Part shown: positions 9,462 through 20,366 of the stretch, piece after piece | How positions within the stretch are numbered: position 1 is the stretch's first letter | Layout: every line of letters starts with the position of its first letter | The notes under the pieces: model-generated | Told to the model about the DNA's origin: nothing | What the model saw: the letters and a program-made list of their open reading frames with translations, nothing else | Database searches by the model: none | Source: Helicovermis profundi | Lineage (GTDB): Bacteria; Bacillota; Clostridia; Peptostreptococcales; Acidaminobacteraceae | Reading direction: 5' to 3' | Length of the DNA: 64,000 nt | Assembly (NCBI RefSeq): GCF_033097505.1 | Contig: NZ_AP028654.1 | Coordinates: 264,001-328,000, forward strand | Translations under genes and position numbers: made by a program

Positions 9462-10412
9462 ATGCATAGTAAGGGTAAAAAAATTAAGATTTTTTCAGGT
9501 AATTCCAATTTGGATTTAGCAAAAAAAATATGTGGAGAATTGGGACTTCCGCTTGGTGACGCTACAGTGTCTTCGTTTAGTGATGGTGAAATATCAATTA
9601 ATATAAACGAAACCGTAAGAGGAGTAGATGTATATGTAATTCAATCTACTAGTATACCACTTGTAAATAAGTATTTGATGGAAATGTTAATTATGGTAGA
9701 TGCTTTAAAAAGAGCTTCAGCGGGAAGAATTACAGTAGTAATGCCATACTATGGATATGCAAGGCAAGATAGAAAAGCAAAAGCTAGAGATCCAATTTCT
9801 GCAAAACTAGTTGCAGACCTTATTACAGCTTCAGGAGCGGATAGAGTTCTTACTATGGATTTACATGCTGCTCAAATACAAGGATATTTTAATATACCAC
9901 TCGATCATTTAGTTGGTGGACCAATTTTAGCAGAGTATTTTAAGGAAAAAGATATAGAAAACCTTGTAGTCGTTTCTCCTGATCTTGGAAGTGTTGCGCG
10001 TTCAAGAAATTTTGCAGATAGATTAAATGCACCTATTGCTATAATAGATAAAAGAAGACCAAAAGCAAATGTAAGTGAAGTAATGAACATAATAGGTGAT
10101 ATTAAGGGTAAAAATGTTATTCTTATTGATGATATGATTGATACTGCGGGAACTATTACGAATGGAGCAAATGCCTTAAGAGATTTAGGCGCTAAAGAAA
10201 TATATGCATGTTGTACTCATGCAGTTCTTTCAGGTCCTGCAATTGAGAGAATTGATAATTCGGTAATAAAAGAATTAATTGTTCTTGATACTATATATTT
10301 GCCAGATGAAAGAAAATCAGAAAAAATAAAAACTCTTTCAGTAGCTCCATTATTTGCAGAATCAATTAGAAGAATTTTTAACAATGATTCAGTAAGCAAA
10401 TTATTTGATTAA
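9462..10412 (+). CDS. prs: Ribose-phosphate pyrophosphokinase
   Basis: Makes PRPP from ribose-5-phosphate and ATP, feeding purine, pyrimidine, histidine and NAD synthesis. It has 316 residues, the normal length. Visible are the metal/flexible-loop region [11 protein letters not shown] and the PRPP-binding loop DDMIDTAGT. The ATG has the strong ribosome site AGGAGG. It follows glmU by 24 bp and ends at a clear terminator; ctc (ribosomal protein L25), often next in this order, is missing. Confidence 0.97.
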   Translation: MHSKGKKIKIFSGNSNLDLAKKICGELGLPLGDATVSSFSDGEISININETVRGVDVYVIQSTSIPLVNKYLMEMLIMVDALKRASAGRITVVMPYYGYARQDRKAKARDPISAKLVADLITASGADRVLTMDLHAAQIQGYFNIPLDHLVGGPILAEYFKEKDIENLVVVSPDLGSVARSRNFADRLNAPIAIIDKRRPKANVSEVMNIIGDIKGKNVILIDDMIDTAGTITNGANALRDLGAKEIYACCTHAVLSGPAIERIDNSVIKELIVLDTIYLPDERKSEKIKTLSVAPLFAESIRRIFNNDSVSKLFD

Positions 10413-10417
10413 ATAAT

Positions 10418-10451
10418 AAAAAGAAAAACAATTTATTGTTTTTCTTTTTAT
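10418..10451 (+). terminator. Intrinsic terminator after prs
   Basis: A 15-bp AT-rich stem (AAAAAGAAAAACAAT with its complement) has a two-base loop, and the 3' arm is mostly T. Confidence 0.8.
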
Positions 10452-10574
10452 TTGTGAATATGTATAGAAAAAGTAATACGTAAAAATTAATTACTACTAT
10501 ATTTTTGATTAATTTTATTAAAAAAGAGTATATATATAGTATTCGTAATATATATGATTATTAGGAGGAATAAT

Positions 10575-12605
10575 ATGAGTAAAAAAAAGAAAGATAAAAA
10601 AATTAAAAAAAAATCTAAGCAAGGATTTGGAATTGGTATAAGAATTTTAAGTGTATTTTTATCAATAATGATTGTAAGTATTTTTGCAATTGGATTTACT
10701 GTGTATCATAAAACAAATACTATATTAGAAGAAAATTTGGTAGATACTTCTAAGTCTTTGAATTCTAGTATTGATAGAGATATCACTCATTATTTAAGTA
10801 CATTTTCTTTTGTATCAAATTACTTAGCTGGTGATACGACAGTTCAGCAGGTACTAGAGAATCAATTTTCAAAAACAGCAATGTTTAGAATTTTTAATGA
10901 AATGACTAAAAATAATAAAGATATTATGAATCTTTATTTAGGTACAGCTGATGGACAAATGCTACTTTATCCTAAACAGAAATTACCAGATGGTTTTGAT
11001 CCTAGAAAAAGAGGCTGGTACGAAGAAGCAGTAAATGCTGGTAAATTAATTTGGACAGACCCATATGTTGATGCAACTTCAGGGGAACTTGTAGTAACAG
11101 TTGCGAATCCTGTTTATAATAAATATAATAAAAACAAACTTGTAGGTGTACTTGGAATAGACATTAATTTATCAACACTAGATAAAGCTATAAGTGGAGT
11201 TAAGATAGGAAAAAATGGTTATATTGTATTAGTTGATTCAAAAAATAATACAATGATTCATAAATCAAAAGATTTGATTGGCAAGCCTATTCCCGTTAAA
11301 GCGCTAAATGATTCACTTGCAAAAAACTCTGAAGATGTAGTTTCTTACAATTATAATGGTGAAAATAAAATGCTTATTTATAATACTATTGAAGGCGTTA
11401 ATTGGAAAGTTATGTCAAGCTTTAGTATGAATGAAATTAATGAAGATGCATCAAAAAATCTTACAAATATCATAACAGTTGGTCTAGTGTCTTTATTAAT
11501 TGGACTAATTTTGTTCCTATTATTTTCAAGACGTTTAACAAATAATATTAAAAAGCTTTTAGTAAATATGGAAGAGGTTAAAAAAGGTGATTTAACAAAG
11601 TTATTTAATGTAACTTCAACTGATGAATTAGGTTCACTTGCAGGATTTTTTGAAGATACTCTAAAAGAACTTAGTTCGCTTATGAGAAATATTAAAAATG
11701 TATCACATGAACTTACTTCAAATGCAGAGAACTTAGCCGGAACGTCCGAGGAAGCAAGTGCTGCTTCAGACGAAGTTTCAAGAGCGTCAGAAGATATTGC
11801 AAAAGGAGCTCAGTCTCAAGCTGAAGATGCTGGAAATGGAGCTGAAATTGCAAGAGAACTAGCTGACAAATTAAATGTTCTTGGTGACAATATTAATACA
11901 GTATTTGATGGTCTTAAAGAGGTAACAAATGCAAATTCTCTAGGATTTGAAAAGATAAATGAATTAACTGAAAAAAGTAATATAAGTAAAGAAACAAGTG
12001 AAGAAACTCAGAAAGTGGTTAAAGAACTTGAAGTAAAAACAAACGATATTGGTACTATTCTTGATGCAATCAGTGCAATCGCTGTTCAAACTAATTTACT
12101 TGCACTTAACGCTTCTATTGAAGCTGCTAGAGCTGGGGAACACGGAAGAGGTTTTGCGGTAGTAGCAGAAGAAATAAGAAAACTTGCAGAAGAGTCATCA
12201 ACTGCTGCTGATCAAGTAAGAGAAATAGTTACAAATATTCAAACTGATAGTAAAAATGCTGTTGAAAGTGTAAGTCAAATGAAAGAAATTTCAGATGAAC
12301 AATTAAGTGCGGTTAAAGGAGTAAATGATGCATTTGATATGATTACAGTAAGTGTTTCTGAAATTAGTGGGTCGGTAAACCAAATAGTAGAATACAAAGA
12401 TATGATAGAAGAAAACAAAAATGGTTTGCTTGAAGCTATTGAAAACATCTCGGCAGTATCAGAGGAAACAGCAGCAGCTTCGGAAGAGGTAAATGCTTCT
12501 ATGGAGCAGCAAACATTTGCAGTAGAGGAAGTAGCAAAAGCTGCTGAAAAACTTAATGAAATTGCTGTAGAATTAAATACAGAAATAGATAAATTTAAGA
12601 TTTAA
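10575..12605 (+). CDS. Methyl-accepting chemotaxis protein, dCache type
   Basis: Chemoreceptor of 676 residues. There is a lysine-rich N-terminus and TM1 at ~25-46. The extracellular dCache domain carries the pattern DPRKRGWY...WTDPYVD...GVLGIDI, which matches the amino-acid-binding dCache_1 signature. TM2 is at ~300-322, then HAMP, then the signalling hairpin with the conserved tip around [20 protein letters not shown]. Start chosen at the ATG with AGGAGG, 21 bases inside the longest frame. Its cytoplasmic half is almost identical to the next gene, so the pair arose by duplication. The likely ligand class is amino acids. Confidence 0.95.
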   Translation: MSKKKKDKKIKKKSKQGFGIGIRILSVFLSIMIVSIFAIGFTVYHKTNTILEENLVDTSKSLNSSIDRDITHYLSTFSFVSNYLAGDTTVQQVLENQFSKTAMFRIFNEMTKNNKDIMNLYLGTADGQMLLYPKQKLPDGFDPRKRGWYEEAVNAGKLIWTDPYVDATSGELVVTVANPVYNKYNKNKLVGVLGIDINLSTLDKAISGVKIGKNGYIVLVDSKNNTMIHKSKDLIGKPIPVKALNDSLAKNSEDVVSYNYNGENKMLIYNTIEGVNWKVMSSFSMNEINEDASKNLTNIITVGLVSLLIGLILFLLFSRRLTNNIKKLLVNMEEVKKGDLTKLFNVTSTDELGSLAGFFEDTLKELSSLMRNIKNVSHELTSNAENLAGTSEEASAASDEVSRASEDIAKGAQSQAEDAGNGAEIARELADKLNVLGDNINTVFDGLKEVTNANSLGFEKINELTEKSNISKETSEETQKVVKELEVKTNDIGTILDAISAIAVQTNLLALNASIEAARAGEHGRGFAVVAEEIRKLAEESSTAADQVREIVTNIQTDSKNAVESVSQMKEISDEQLSAVKGVNDAFDMITVSVSEISGSVNQIVEYKDMIEENKNGLLEAIENISAVSEETAAASEEVNASMEQQTFAVEEVAKAAEKLNEIAVELNTEIDKFKI

Positions 12606-12640
12606 GTTTAAATACTATCATTTATTGTATTTTAAAACGT

Positions 12641-12686
12641 AAAGTCTTGTTTTGTAATGAAAATTATAAAGCAAGGCTTTTTTATT
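12641..12686 (+). terminator. Probable terminator after first receptor
   Basis: AAAGTCTTG pairs with CAAGGCTTT (one G-U pair) around an AT-rich loop and is followed by TTTTTTA. Confidence 0.65.
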
Positions 12687-12824
12687 TAATAAGCTTATGT
12701 AATCAGAAAATAATTAGGCCTTTAATAAAAAACAAAATAGAATTATTTAGAAAAGTTGATTATTATTTATTATTATGTGTATATATATAATACGATTTTA
12801 ATTAATAATGCGGGAGGGAAGTTT

Positions 12825-14858
12825 ATGTCAAAAGATAAAGTGAAGCAAAAGAAAAGTCATAAGAGCAATATAAAGGGAAGAGGACTTGGTTTTAGAATTA
12901 TTAGTGTATTTATTATTATTATGGTAGTAGGAATATCTGCTATTGGTTTTACAGTTTATAATAAAACTAATAAAATACTTAAAGAGAATTTAATTGATAC
13001 TTCAAAAGCTACAACAAAAAGCATTGACGATTCTATTAAAAATTACTTGAATGAATTTAGTTTTATTACTGGGTTTATGAGTGATGATGCTAATGTTCAG
13101 CAAGTTTTATCGTATCCTGATTCTAAGAAGTGGATGTTAAAGTCATTTGAATCTATTGCAAAAAATGAACCAGATTTAATGAATGTATATATAGGGACTA
13201 GAGATGGTCAAATGCTTCTTTATCCACAAGTAGATTTACCTGCTGACTATGATCCAAGAAAAAGAGGTTGGTATGAAGCGGCTGTAAAAGCAGATAAGCT
13301 TATTTGGACGGATCCATATGTGGATGCATTTACGGGCGATATGGTAGTTACAGTTGCAAAACCTGTGTATAATAAATTTAATAACAATAAATTTGTTGGG
13401 GTTGCAGCACTTGATATAAGTCTTAAAACTCTTGCAGAAAATATGAATAAAATAACAGTAGGGGAGAATGGTTATGCAATTTTAGTTGATGGTAATGGCA
13501 TAACTATGACTCATAAAGATTCTAAAGTTATTGGAAAACCCATACCTGTAAAAGAACTTGCTGAAGCAATGAAAAAATCAAATGAAGACACTGTAGAATA
13601 CACTTATAATGGCGTTGAAAAGATAGGTATATTTGATACAGTAGTTGGCCCTAGATGGAAAATTTTAGTTGGACTCGATGTAGCAGAAATAAACGACGAC
13701 TCTGCTAAAAATTTAAATAACATAATAACAGTAGGTATTATTACTCTTATTATTGGATTAATCATTTTCTTATTATTTGCTAAGAGAATTACAAATAATA
13801 TTAAAAAACTTTTAGATAATATGGAAGATGTTAAAAAAGGAGATTTAACAAAATTATTTAATGTAAGTTCTACTGATGAACTTGGAGCTCTCGCTGGATT
13901 TTTTGAAGACACTTTAAAAGAACTTGGAAATTTAGTTAAAAACATTAAAAATGTATCACATGAACTTACTTCAAATGCAGAAAATTTAGCTGGAACATCA
14001 GAGGAAGCAAGTGCTGCAGCAGACGAAGTTTCAAGAGCGTCAGAGGATATTGCAAAAGGTGCTCAGTCTCAGGCAGAGGACGCTGAAAGAGGCGCTGAAA
14101 TTGCAAGAGAATTAGCTGATAAGTTAAATGTACTTGGTGATAATATTAATGCGGTATATGAAGGTATAAAAGAAGTTACAAATGCAAATACTAAAGGATT
14201 TGAAACTATAAATGAATTGACTGAGAAGAGTAATATAAGTAAAGCAACAAGTGACAAAACGGAGAAAGTTGTTAAAGAACTTGAAGAAAAAACCAATGAT
14301 ATAGGTACTATTCTTGATGCAATTAGCGCAATTGCCGTTCAAACTAATTTGCTTGCACTTAATGCTTCTATTGAAGCTGCAAGAGCTGGAGAACATGGAA
14401 GAGGTTTTGCAGTAGTAGCAGAAGAGATAAGAAAGCTTGCAGAAGAGTCATCAACTGCTGCTGATCAAGTAAGAGAAATTGTTACAAATATTCAAGCTGA
14501 TAGTAAAAATGCGGTTGAGAGTGTAAGTCAAATGAAAGAAATTTCAGATGAACAATTAACTGCAGTTAAAGGAGTAAATGATGCATTTGATATGATTACA
14601 GTAAGTGTTACTGAAATTAGTGGATCGGTAAACCAAATAGTAGAATACAAAGATATGATAGAAGAAAACAAAAATGGTTTGCTTGAAGCTATTGAAAACA
14701 TATCAGCCGTATCAGAAGAAACTGCGGCAGCTTCAGAAGAAGTAAATGCTTCTATGGAGCAACAAACATTTGCAGTAGAAGAAGTAGCAAAAGCTGCTGA
14801 AAAATTAAATGAAATTGCTTTAGAATTAAATACAGAAATTGATAAATTTAAAATTTAG
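12825..14858 (+). CDS. Methyl-accepting chemotaxis protein, dCache type (paralogue)
   Basis: Chemoreceptor of 677 residues with the same plan as its neighbour: TM1 at ~27-48, dCache with DPRKRGWY...[13 protein letters not shown]...GVAALDI, TM2, HAMP and signalling hairpin. From the HAMP onwards it is nearly identical to the upstream receptor; the sensor halves are diverged, so ligand range probably differs. The ATG at 12825 follows GGGAGGGAAG; the upstream in-frame ATG at 12756 has no ribosome site. It has its own upstream gap and terminator, so it may be expressed separately. Confidence 0.95.
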   Translation: MSKDKVKQKKSHKSNIKGRGLGFRIISVFIIIMVVGISAIGFTVYNKTNKILKENLIDTSKATTKSIDDSIKNYLNEFSFITGFMSDDANVQQVLSYPDSKKWMLKSFESIAKNEPDLMNVYIGTRDGQMLLYPQVDLPADYDPRKRGWYEAAVKADKLIWTDPYVDAFTGDMVVTVAKPVYNKFNNNKFVGVAALDISLKTLAENMNKITVGENGYAILVDGNGITMTHKDSKVIGKPIPVKELAEAMKKSNEDTVEYTYNGVEKIGIFDTVVGPRWKILVGLDVAEINDDSAKNLNNIITVGIITLIIGLIIFLLFAKRITNNIKKLLDNMEDVKKGDLTKLFNVSSTDELGALAGFFEDTLKELGNLVKNIKNVSHELTSNAENLAGTSEEASAAADEVSRASEDIAKGAQSQAEDAERGAEIARELADKLNVLGDNINAVYEGIKEVTNANTKGFETINELTEKSNISKATSDKTEKVVKELEEKTNDIGTILDAISAIAVQTNLLALNASIEAARAGEHGRGFAVVAEEIRKLAEESSTAADQVREIVTNIQADSKNAVESVSQMKEISDEQLTAVKGVNDAFDMITVSVTEISGSVNQIVEYKDMIEENKNGLLEAIENISAVSEETAAASEEVNASMEQQTFAVEEVAKAAEKLNEIALELNTEIDKFKI

Positions 14859-14915
14859 TGCGATTGATTTTTAGCTTTAGATAGATTCAAAGTCATTGGA
14901 TAAAGAAACTAAAAG

Positions 14916-14951
14916 AACTGGTTTGTAAGAAAAATTACAAGCCAGTTTTTA
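14916..14951 (+). terminator. Intrinsic terminator after second receptor
   Basis: Arms AACTGGTTTGTAA and TTACAAGCCAGTT, 13 bp with one G-U pair, followed by TTTT. Confidence 0.85.
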
Positions 14952-15060
14952 CATTTTTATAATACCTAATTAGAAAGATTGTTTTTACTTTTGATATAAA
15001 TTTTACTATAATGAATATGATTATTTTAATAGTAATGCTGACCTTAAGTTGGAGGAAAAT

Positions 15061-15618
15061 ATGTATATTGTAGTTGGACTAGGAAATCCTGGAAAAAAAT
15101 ATTCCGGAACAAAGCATAATATAGGTTTTGAAACTATTGATTATATGGCTAGAAAATATGACATTAAAGTCATTAAATCAAAGCACAAAGCGCTTATAGG
15201 TGAGGGTATAATAGAAAATGAAAAAGTAATATTTGTAAAACCACAGACTTTTATGAATTTAAGTGGTGAATCAGTTATGAAAATAGTAAATTACTATGAT
15301 ATTCCACTTGATAAGTTAATATTAATATATGATGATATTGATACAGAACTTGGTAAAATTAGAATTAGAAAAAAGGGAAGTGCTGGAACACATAATGGTA
15401 TGAAAAATATTATATATTTACTTAATGATGATAACTTTACGCGCATTAGAATTGGTATTGGAAAACCAAGTAGAGACTTAGTTGACTATGTACTAAGTGG
15501 GTTTAAAAAAGAAGAAATTCCCTTGATTGAAGAAAGTGTAATTACGGCATCAAATGCTGTTGCTTCGATTCTTAAAGATGATGTTGATAAGGCGATGAAT
15601 TTGTACAATAAGAGGTAA
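15061..15618 (+). CDS. pth: Peptidyl-tRNA hydrolase
   Basis: Recycles peptidyl-tRNA released from stalled ribosomes. It has 185 residues, the usual size. The N-terminal VGLGNPGKKYSGTKHNIGFE contains the conserved Asn and the catalytic His; FVKPQTFMNLSG and the GTHNGMKN loop are also present. The ATG at 15061 has GGAGG eight bases upstream; the in-frame TTG at 15049 lies in that site. It leads directly into mfd (2-bp gap), the conserved Firmicute arrangement; the small fin gene seen between them in Bacillus is absent. Confidence 0.96.
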   Translation: MYIVVGLGNPGKKYSGTKHNIGFETIDYMARKYDIKVIKSKHKALIGEGIIENEKVIFVKPQTFMNLSGESVMKIVNYYDIPLDKLILIYDDIDTELGKIRIRKKGSAGTHNGMKNIIYLLNDDNFTRIRIGIGKPSRDLVDYVLSGFKKEEIPLIEESVITASNAVASILKDDVDKAMNLYNKR

Positions 15619-15620
15619 AG

Positions 15621-18600
15621 ATGAAAAAAACATTTTATAATTCAATTAGTAAATCAAAAGAATTTTTAGAAATAAATAAGAGTTTAAAAGAAGGAATTTC
15701 ACCGATATATTTACACGGTCTTTGGAGTTCTGTTTCAGCACATCTAATTTCAGCGATTACTAATAAGGGCAAGAAAAACACTGTAATTATTGTTAGCGAC
15801 GAAATAGAGGCGAAATTAATAGAAGATGATTTGAAAATGTTTTATAAAGACGTTTATCGTTTCCCGCATCGTGAGATTACTTTTTTTGATTCATTTGCTC
15901 ATTCAAGACAAATTGAAAATAAAAGAATTGAAACAATTAACAATATAGTTATAGGAAGTAAGGGTATTTTCATTTTAACTATAGATTCAATAATGCAAAA
16001 TGTTTCATCAATAGAAAAATATAAAAATAGTATACTTTTTGATTTTTCATCTACTTATGATTTGGAAAAATTACTAATAAAACTTATTGAATTTGGTTAT
16101 GAAAGAACAGAGTTAGTTGAAAGCTTAGGACAATTTTCTATAAGAGGTGGAATTCTAGATATTTATTCACCAATGCACGAATTTCCTATAAGAATTGAAT
16201 TTTTTGATGATGAAATTGACTCAATAAGATATTTTGATCTAACTAATCAACTTTCTATTGATAAAATAGATGAGGCCATTATTTATGTTGCAAGAGAAGA
16301 CATTCTTTTGGAAAAAGAGAAAATTAAATTAATTTGTGCTTTAGAAAAGATAAGTTCAAAAGAAAAAACAAATGCTAAAGTTAATGAATTACTCGATAAT
16401 TTGAAAAACAATATAGTAATTAATAATTTAATTAATTATATAGGTTTAATAGATGATGAAAAAAATACAATTTTAGATTATTTTGATAATGATTCAATTG
16501 TATTTTTTGTAAATCCACTAAAAATAAAAGAAAAAGCAAAATTTATAAGAGAAGATTTCGTAGAAAATTTCAAAAATAATTTAGAAAATAAAAAAGCTTT
16601 TAAAGAGCAATCAGAAATTATCATGAATTTTGAATTCATAGTAAAAAAAATATTAAAACATAAAGTTGTTGCTCTAGATACAATTAAAAAACAAATTAAT
16701 TTCTTGAAATTTGAGGAAATACTAAAATTTAATACAATTGAAGCGCCGCTCTACCACAGTAAAATGGATAATTTTTGTAAAGATATTGAGAGCTTTAAAT
16801 ATAGAGGCTACAAAATAATAATAGTTTTAAATGGAAATGAAAAATGTGAACGATTTAAGGTAGAATTAGAAGATAGAGGAATTACGGCTAATGTTGATTA
16901 TGAATTCTTTAATGAAATTTTAACATCTCAAATCACAATAGGATCAGGCGAATTACGAGAAGGATATATTTTAAGTACTTTTAAGTTAATAGTATTAACC
17001 GAAAAGGAAATTTTTGGTTTAGATAATTCAAGAAGAATACGAAAGAAGAGAAGCAAAGATAGAATTATTAAAAGTTTTAATGAACTTACTGTTGGAAGCT
17101 ATGTTGTTCATGAAAATCATGGTATTGGTAAATATATAGGTATAGACCAGCTTTCGGTTGATGGAATGAAAAAAGATTATCTTAAAATTAAATATTCTGG
17201 AGAAGATTTTTTATATATACCAGTTGAGCAAATGGATTCTCTGCAAAAATATATTGGATCAAATGAAGATAAAACAAAGCTCAGTAAAATGGGTGGAAGC
17301 GAATGGAAAAAAAGCAAAACTAAAGTAAAAAAAGCAATTGAAGATATTACTGAAGAGTTAATGAAACTTTACTCTGCAAGAAGTAAACAAAAGGGTTTTG
17401 TTTTTAGTAAAGATACAGAGTGGCAAAATCAATTTGAAAGCATTTTTCCGTATCAAGAAACTGAGGATCAACTTAAATGCATAGAAGAAATTAAAAGTGA
17501 TATGGAAAAAGAACTTCCAATGGAAAGATTACTCTGCGGAGATGTTGGTTATGGAAAAACAGAAGTTGCTATCAGAGCTGTTTTTAAAGCAGTAATGGAT
17601 TCAAAACAAGTTGCTATTTTAGTACCTACAACAATTCTTGCCCAGCAACATTATACAAACTTAGTAGAAAGATTTTCTAAGTTTCCTGTAAGAGTGGATA
17701 TGCTTAGTAGATTTAGAACAAAAAAACAACAAGATGTAATAATTGAAAATGTAAGAACTGGTGTTGTTGATGTAATAATTGGTACTCATAGAATTCTTTC
17801 GAAGGATATGGAATTTAAGGATCTTGGATTATTAATTATTGATGAAGAACAACGATTTGGAGTTAAACATAAAGAAAAAATTAAACATTTAAAAAAATCG
17901 GTTGATGTGCTTTCTTTAACAGCAACTCCTATTCCAAGAACTCTCCACATGTCTTTAATTGGAATAAGGGATATGAGTGTTATTGAAGATCCACCGTTGG
18001 ATAGATATCCAATACAAACCTATGTTGTTGAATTCGATGATAATTTAATTGCTGAAGCTATTAGTAGAGAAGTTTCAAGAGGTGGACAAGTTTATTTTGT
18101 ACACAATAGAGTAAACGATATTGATAAAATCACTCTTAAACTTCAAAGTATGGTTCAGGGAGTGGATATTAGGTATGCTCATGGTCAAATGAGTGAGAGA
18201 AAGTTAGAAAAAATTATGATAGATTTTACCAATAAGGAATTTGATGTTTTGGTTTGTACTACTATTATTGAAACAGGACTCGATATTGCAAATACCAATA
18301 CTATAATAATAAATAATGCAGATAAAATGGGACTTTCTCAGCTATATCAACTTAGAGGGAGAGTGGGAAGAAGTAACAGAATTGCCTATGCTTACCTTAT
18401 GTATCAAAAGGATAAGGTTCTTACTGAGGTAGCTGAAAAAAGGTTAAAAGCTTTAAAAGAATTTACTGAACTTGGAGCGGGTTTTAAAATATCTATGAAG
18501 GATCTTGAAATTAGAGGTACTGGTAATATACTAGGTTCTCAGCAACATGGGCACCTTGCATCAATAGGGTATGAAATGTACTGCAAAATGCTCGAAGAAT

Positions 18601-19112
18601 CGGTTAGCGCAGCAAAGGGAGAGATTGTAGTAAAACCAATTGAGACACTTGTTGAATTTAATATTAACGCCTATATACCAGATGATTTTGTAACAGTTGA
18701 AGAACATAAACTGGATTTATATAAAAAAATATCTTCAGTAAGAGGTAGGGAAGATTGCAATAAAATTGAAGAAGAAATAGAAGATAGATTTGGAACGTTG
18801 CCGCAGTCAGTTTATAATCTAATAGAAATTTCCTATGCGAAATCACTTGGTCAAACTTTGAGAATTTTAGTAATAAGAGAAAGTGATGATGGATTTAGCT
18901 TAAAACTTGATCAATCAACTCCTATTGACCCTAGAACTATAGAAAAATGCTTTGATGAATTCAAGTATAGAATGAAGTTTAATGTTGGCGGAAAACCATA
19001 CATTAAATATAGATATATAATTCAAAAACAGACAAAAGTTCAAAAGTTAAAAGAGCTAATTAATGTACTTGAAAAAATCAATGGTTTTCAGTTTGATGAT
19101 TTTGTACTATAA
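15621..19112 (+). CDS. mfd: Transcription-repair coupling factor
   Basis: Removes RNA polymerase stalled at DNA damage and recruits the UvrA repair complex. It has 1163 residues, full length. Order: UvrB-like N-terminal module, RNA-polymerase-interacting domain (~485-560, GSYVVHENHGIGKY), then RecG-like translocase with Walker A GDVGYGKTE, DEEQ box, TATPIPRTL and the C-terminal helicase motifs (QLRGRVGRS). The C-terminal TRCF domain is present. Cotranscribed with pth. Confidence 0.97.
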   Translation: MKKTFYNSISKSKEFLEINKSLKEGISPIYLHGLWSSVSAHLISAITNKGKKNTVIIVSDEIEAKLIEDDLKMFYKDVYRFPHREITFFDSFAHSRQIENKRIETINNIVIGSKGIFILTIDSIMQNVSSIEKYKNSILFDFSSTYDLEKLLIKLIEFGYERTELVESLGQFSIRGGILDIYSPMHEFPIRIEFFDDEIDSIRYFDLTNQLSIDKIDEAIIYVAREDILLEKEKIKLICALEKISSKEKTNAKVNELLDNLKNNIVINNLINYIGLIDDEKNTILDYFDNDSIVFFVNPLKIKEKAKFIREDFVENFKNNLENKKAFKEQSEIIMNFEFIVKKILKHKVVALDTIKKQINFLKFEEILKFNTIEAPLYHSKMDNFCKDIESFKYRGYKIIIVLNGNEKCERFKVELEDRGITANVDYEFFNEILTSQITIGSGELREGYILSTFKLIVLTEKEIFGLDNSRRIRKKRSKDRIIKSFNELTVGSYVVHENHGIGKYIGIDQLSVDGMKKDYLKIKYSGEDFLYIPVEQMDSLQKYIGSNEDKTKLSKMGGSEWKKSKTKVKKAIEDITEELMKLYSARSKQKGFVFSKDTEWQNQFESIFPYQETEDQLKCIEEIKSDMEKELPMERLLCGDVGYGKTEVAIRAVFKAVMDSKQVAILVPTTILAQQHYTNLVERFSKFPVRVDMLSRFRTKKQQDVIIENVRTGVVDVIIGTHRILSKDMEFKDLGLLIIDEEQRFGVKHKEKIKHLKKSVDVLSLTATPIPRTLHMSLIGIRDMSVIEDPPLDRYPIQTYVVEFDDNLIAEAISREVSRGGQVYFVHNRVNDIDKITLKLQSMVQGVDIRYAHGQMSERKLEKIMIDFTNKEFDVLVCTTIIETGLDIANTNTIIINNADKMGLSQLYQLRGRVGRSNRIAYAYLMYQKDKVLTEVAEKRLKALKEFTELGAGFKISMKDLEIRGTGNILGSQQHGHLASIGYEMYCKMLEESVSAAKGEIVVKPIETLVEFNINAYIPDDFVTVEEHKLDLYKKISSVRGREDCNKIEEEIEDRFGTLPQSVYNLIEISYAKSLGQTLRILVIRESDDGFSLKLDQSTPIDPRTIEKCFDEFKYRMKFNVGGKPYIKYRYIIQKQTKVQKLKELINVLEKINGFQFDDFVL

Positions 19113-19146
19113 TAGGATTTGACCAAAAAAATAAGGAGTGGATTAA

Positions 19147-20157
19147 ATGAGTTTTAAAAAGAGTAGCATTATGCTACTAGTGATAGTTTTGTTACTAGGA
19201 GTAGCTTTAGTAGGATGTCAATCAAATACATCAAAAGACGAAAGTAATGTAAGTAAAACAGAAAATGTTGCAATTGATGATAATACAGTTGCAATTGTAA
19301 ATGGAGAAGCAATTTCAAAAGAAAAATTCAATAAGAGTTTTGCTTTGATTGAAAAAAATTACAATGATTTGTACGGAGATACTATATGGACTACAGAAGT
19401 ACAAGGAAAAACTGTAAAACAAATTGTAAAAGGTGAAATTTTAGATAATTTAATTACAGAAAAAATAATTGTTGACTTCACAAAAGATACTGGTTTTGTT
19501 CCAAGTGAGGAAGATGTTAATACTTCATATGGTAAATTTGAAGATTCAATTAAAGAAAAAGATGATATGAAATTATTTTATGAAAATAATGGCATTGATG
19601 AAACTTTTATAAAAAATGAAATAAAAGCACAACTCTTTAACAATGAATTTAAAAGATTAATTTCTGAAGATACTAAATTAAATAGTGATGAACTAGAAAA
19701 ATTATATAAAACTTATCCAGTTCAGGTTGAAGCAGCTCATATTTTAGTTGACACAGAGGAAACTGCTAAAGAAGTTATGACTAAGCTAAAAGCAGGAGAA
19801 GATTTTGCTGCTCTTGCAAAAGAGTATTCAAAAGATCCAGGTTCGGCAGAAAAAGGCGGAGAACTTGGATATTTTCCAAGAGGGGTAATGGTTCCAGAAT
19901 TTGAAAATGTTGCTTTTTCAACACCTGTAGGTGAAACTAGTGATATTGTAAAATCTAAATTTGGATATCATATAATTAAAGTTGAAGGTTTAAAAACTGT
20001 TCAAGATATGATTGATGGTGGTAGTAGTGATGCAGAAATTCAAACTTATAAAACTTCAATTGAGTCAAATGTTGTAAAAGAAGCATATGATAAAAAAGTA
20101 GAGTCTTTAAAAACTCTTGCTAAAATACAAAAAAACGATAAAGTAGTAAATGAATAA
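19147..20157 (+). CDS. PrsA-type lipoprotein foldase (parvulin peptidyl-prolyl isomerase)
   Basis: Extracytoplasmic chaperone anchored as a lipoprotein. The signal peptide ends in LVGC with the lipid-accepting Cys24. A SurA_N-like helical region (~55-195) precedes a parvulin domain at ~195-285 ([15 protein letters not shown]...[20 protein letters not shown] pattern, FGYHIIKV). It has 336 residues. In Bacillus this slot between mfd and yabM holds spoVT; here it is occupied by a foldase instead. RBS: AAGGAG. Ends at a strong terminator. Confidence 0.9.
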   Translation: MSFKKSSIMLLVIVLLLGVALVGCQSNTSKDESNVSKTENVAIDDNTVAIVNGEAISKEKFNKSFALIEKNYNDLYGDTIWTTEVQGKTVKQIVKGEILDNLITEKIIVDFTKDTGFVPSEEDVNTSYGKFEDSIKEKDDMKLFYENNGIDETFIKNEIKAQLFNNEFKRLISEDTKLNSDELEKLYKTYPVQVEAAHILVDTEETAKEVMTKLKAGEDFAALAKEYSKDPGSAEKGGELGYFPRGVMVPEFENVAFSTPVGETSDIVKSKFGYHIIKVEGLKTVQDMIDGGSSDAEIQTYKTSIESNVVKEAYDKKVESLKTLAKIQKNDKVVNE

Positions 20158-20179
20158 ATTAAATTTATTGAATTTTAGG

Positions 20180-20222
20180 GCAAACTCAACTAATTATTTT
20201 ATTAGTTGAGTTTGCTTTTTTC
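20180..20222 (+). terminator. Strong intrinsic terminator
   Basis: Perfect 15-bp stem GCAAACTCAACTAAT / ATTAGTTGAGTTTGC with six-base loop and T-run. Confidence 0.92.
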
Positions 20223-20366
20223 TGTTATTAACTAATATATAAAATTAGATTACAATAGTGAAATCTAACTATTAAAAACAGAAAAATTCTGATAAAATCA
20301 ATTTGTGATAATAAATATTATGATTACATATAAATAGAGATATAAACTATGCATTTGGGGGATTTA

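Noticed and set aside
13604..14396. Several minus-strand ORFs inside the second chemoreceptor
   Set aside because: Shadows of the receptor's codon pattern; low-complexity translations and no ribosome sites.
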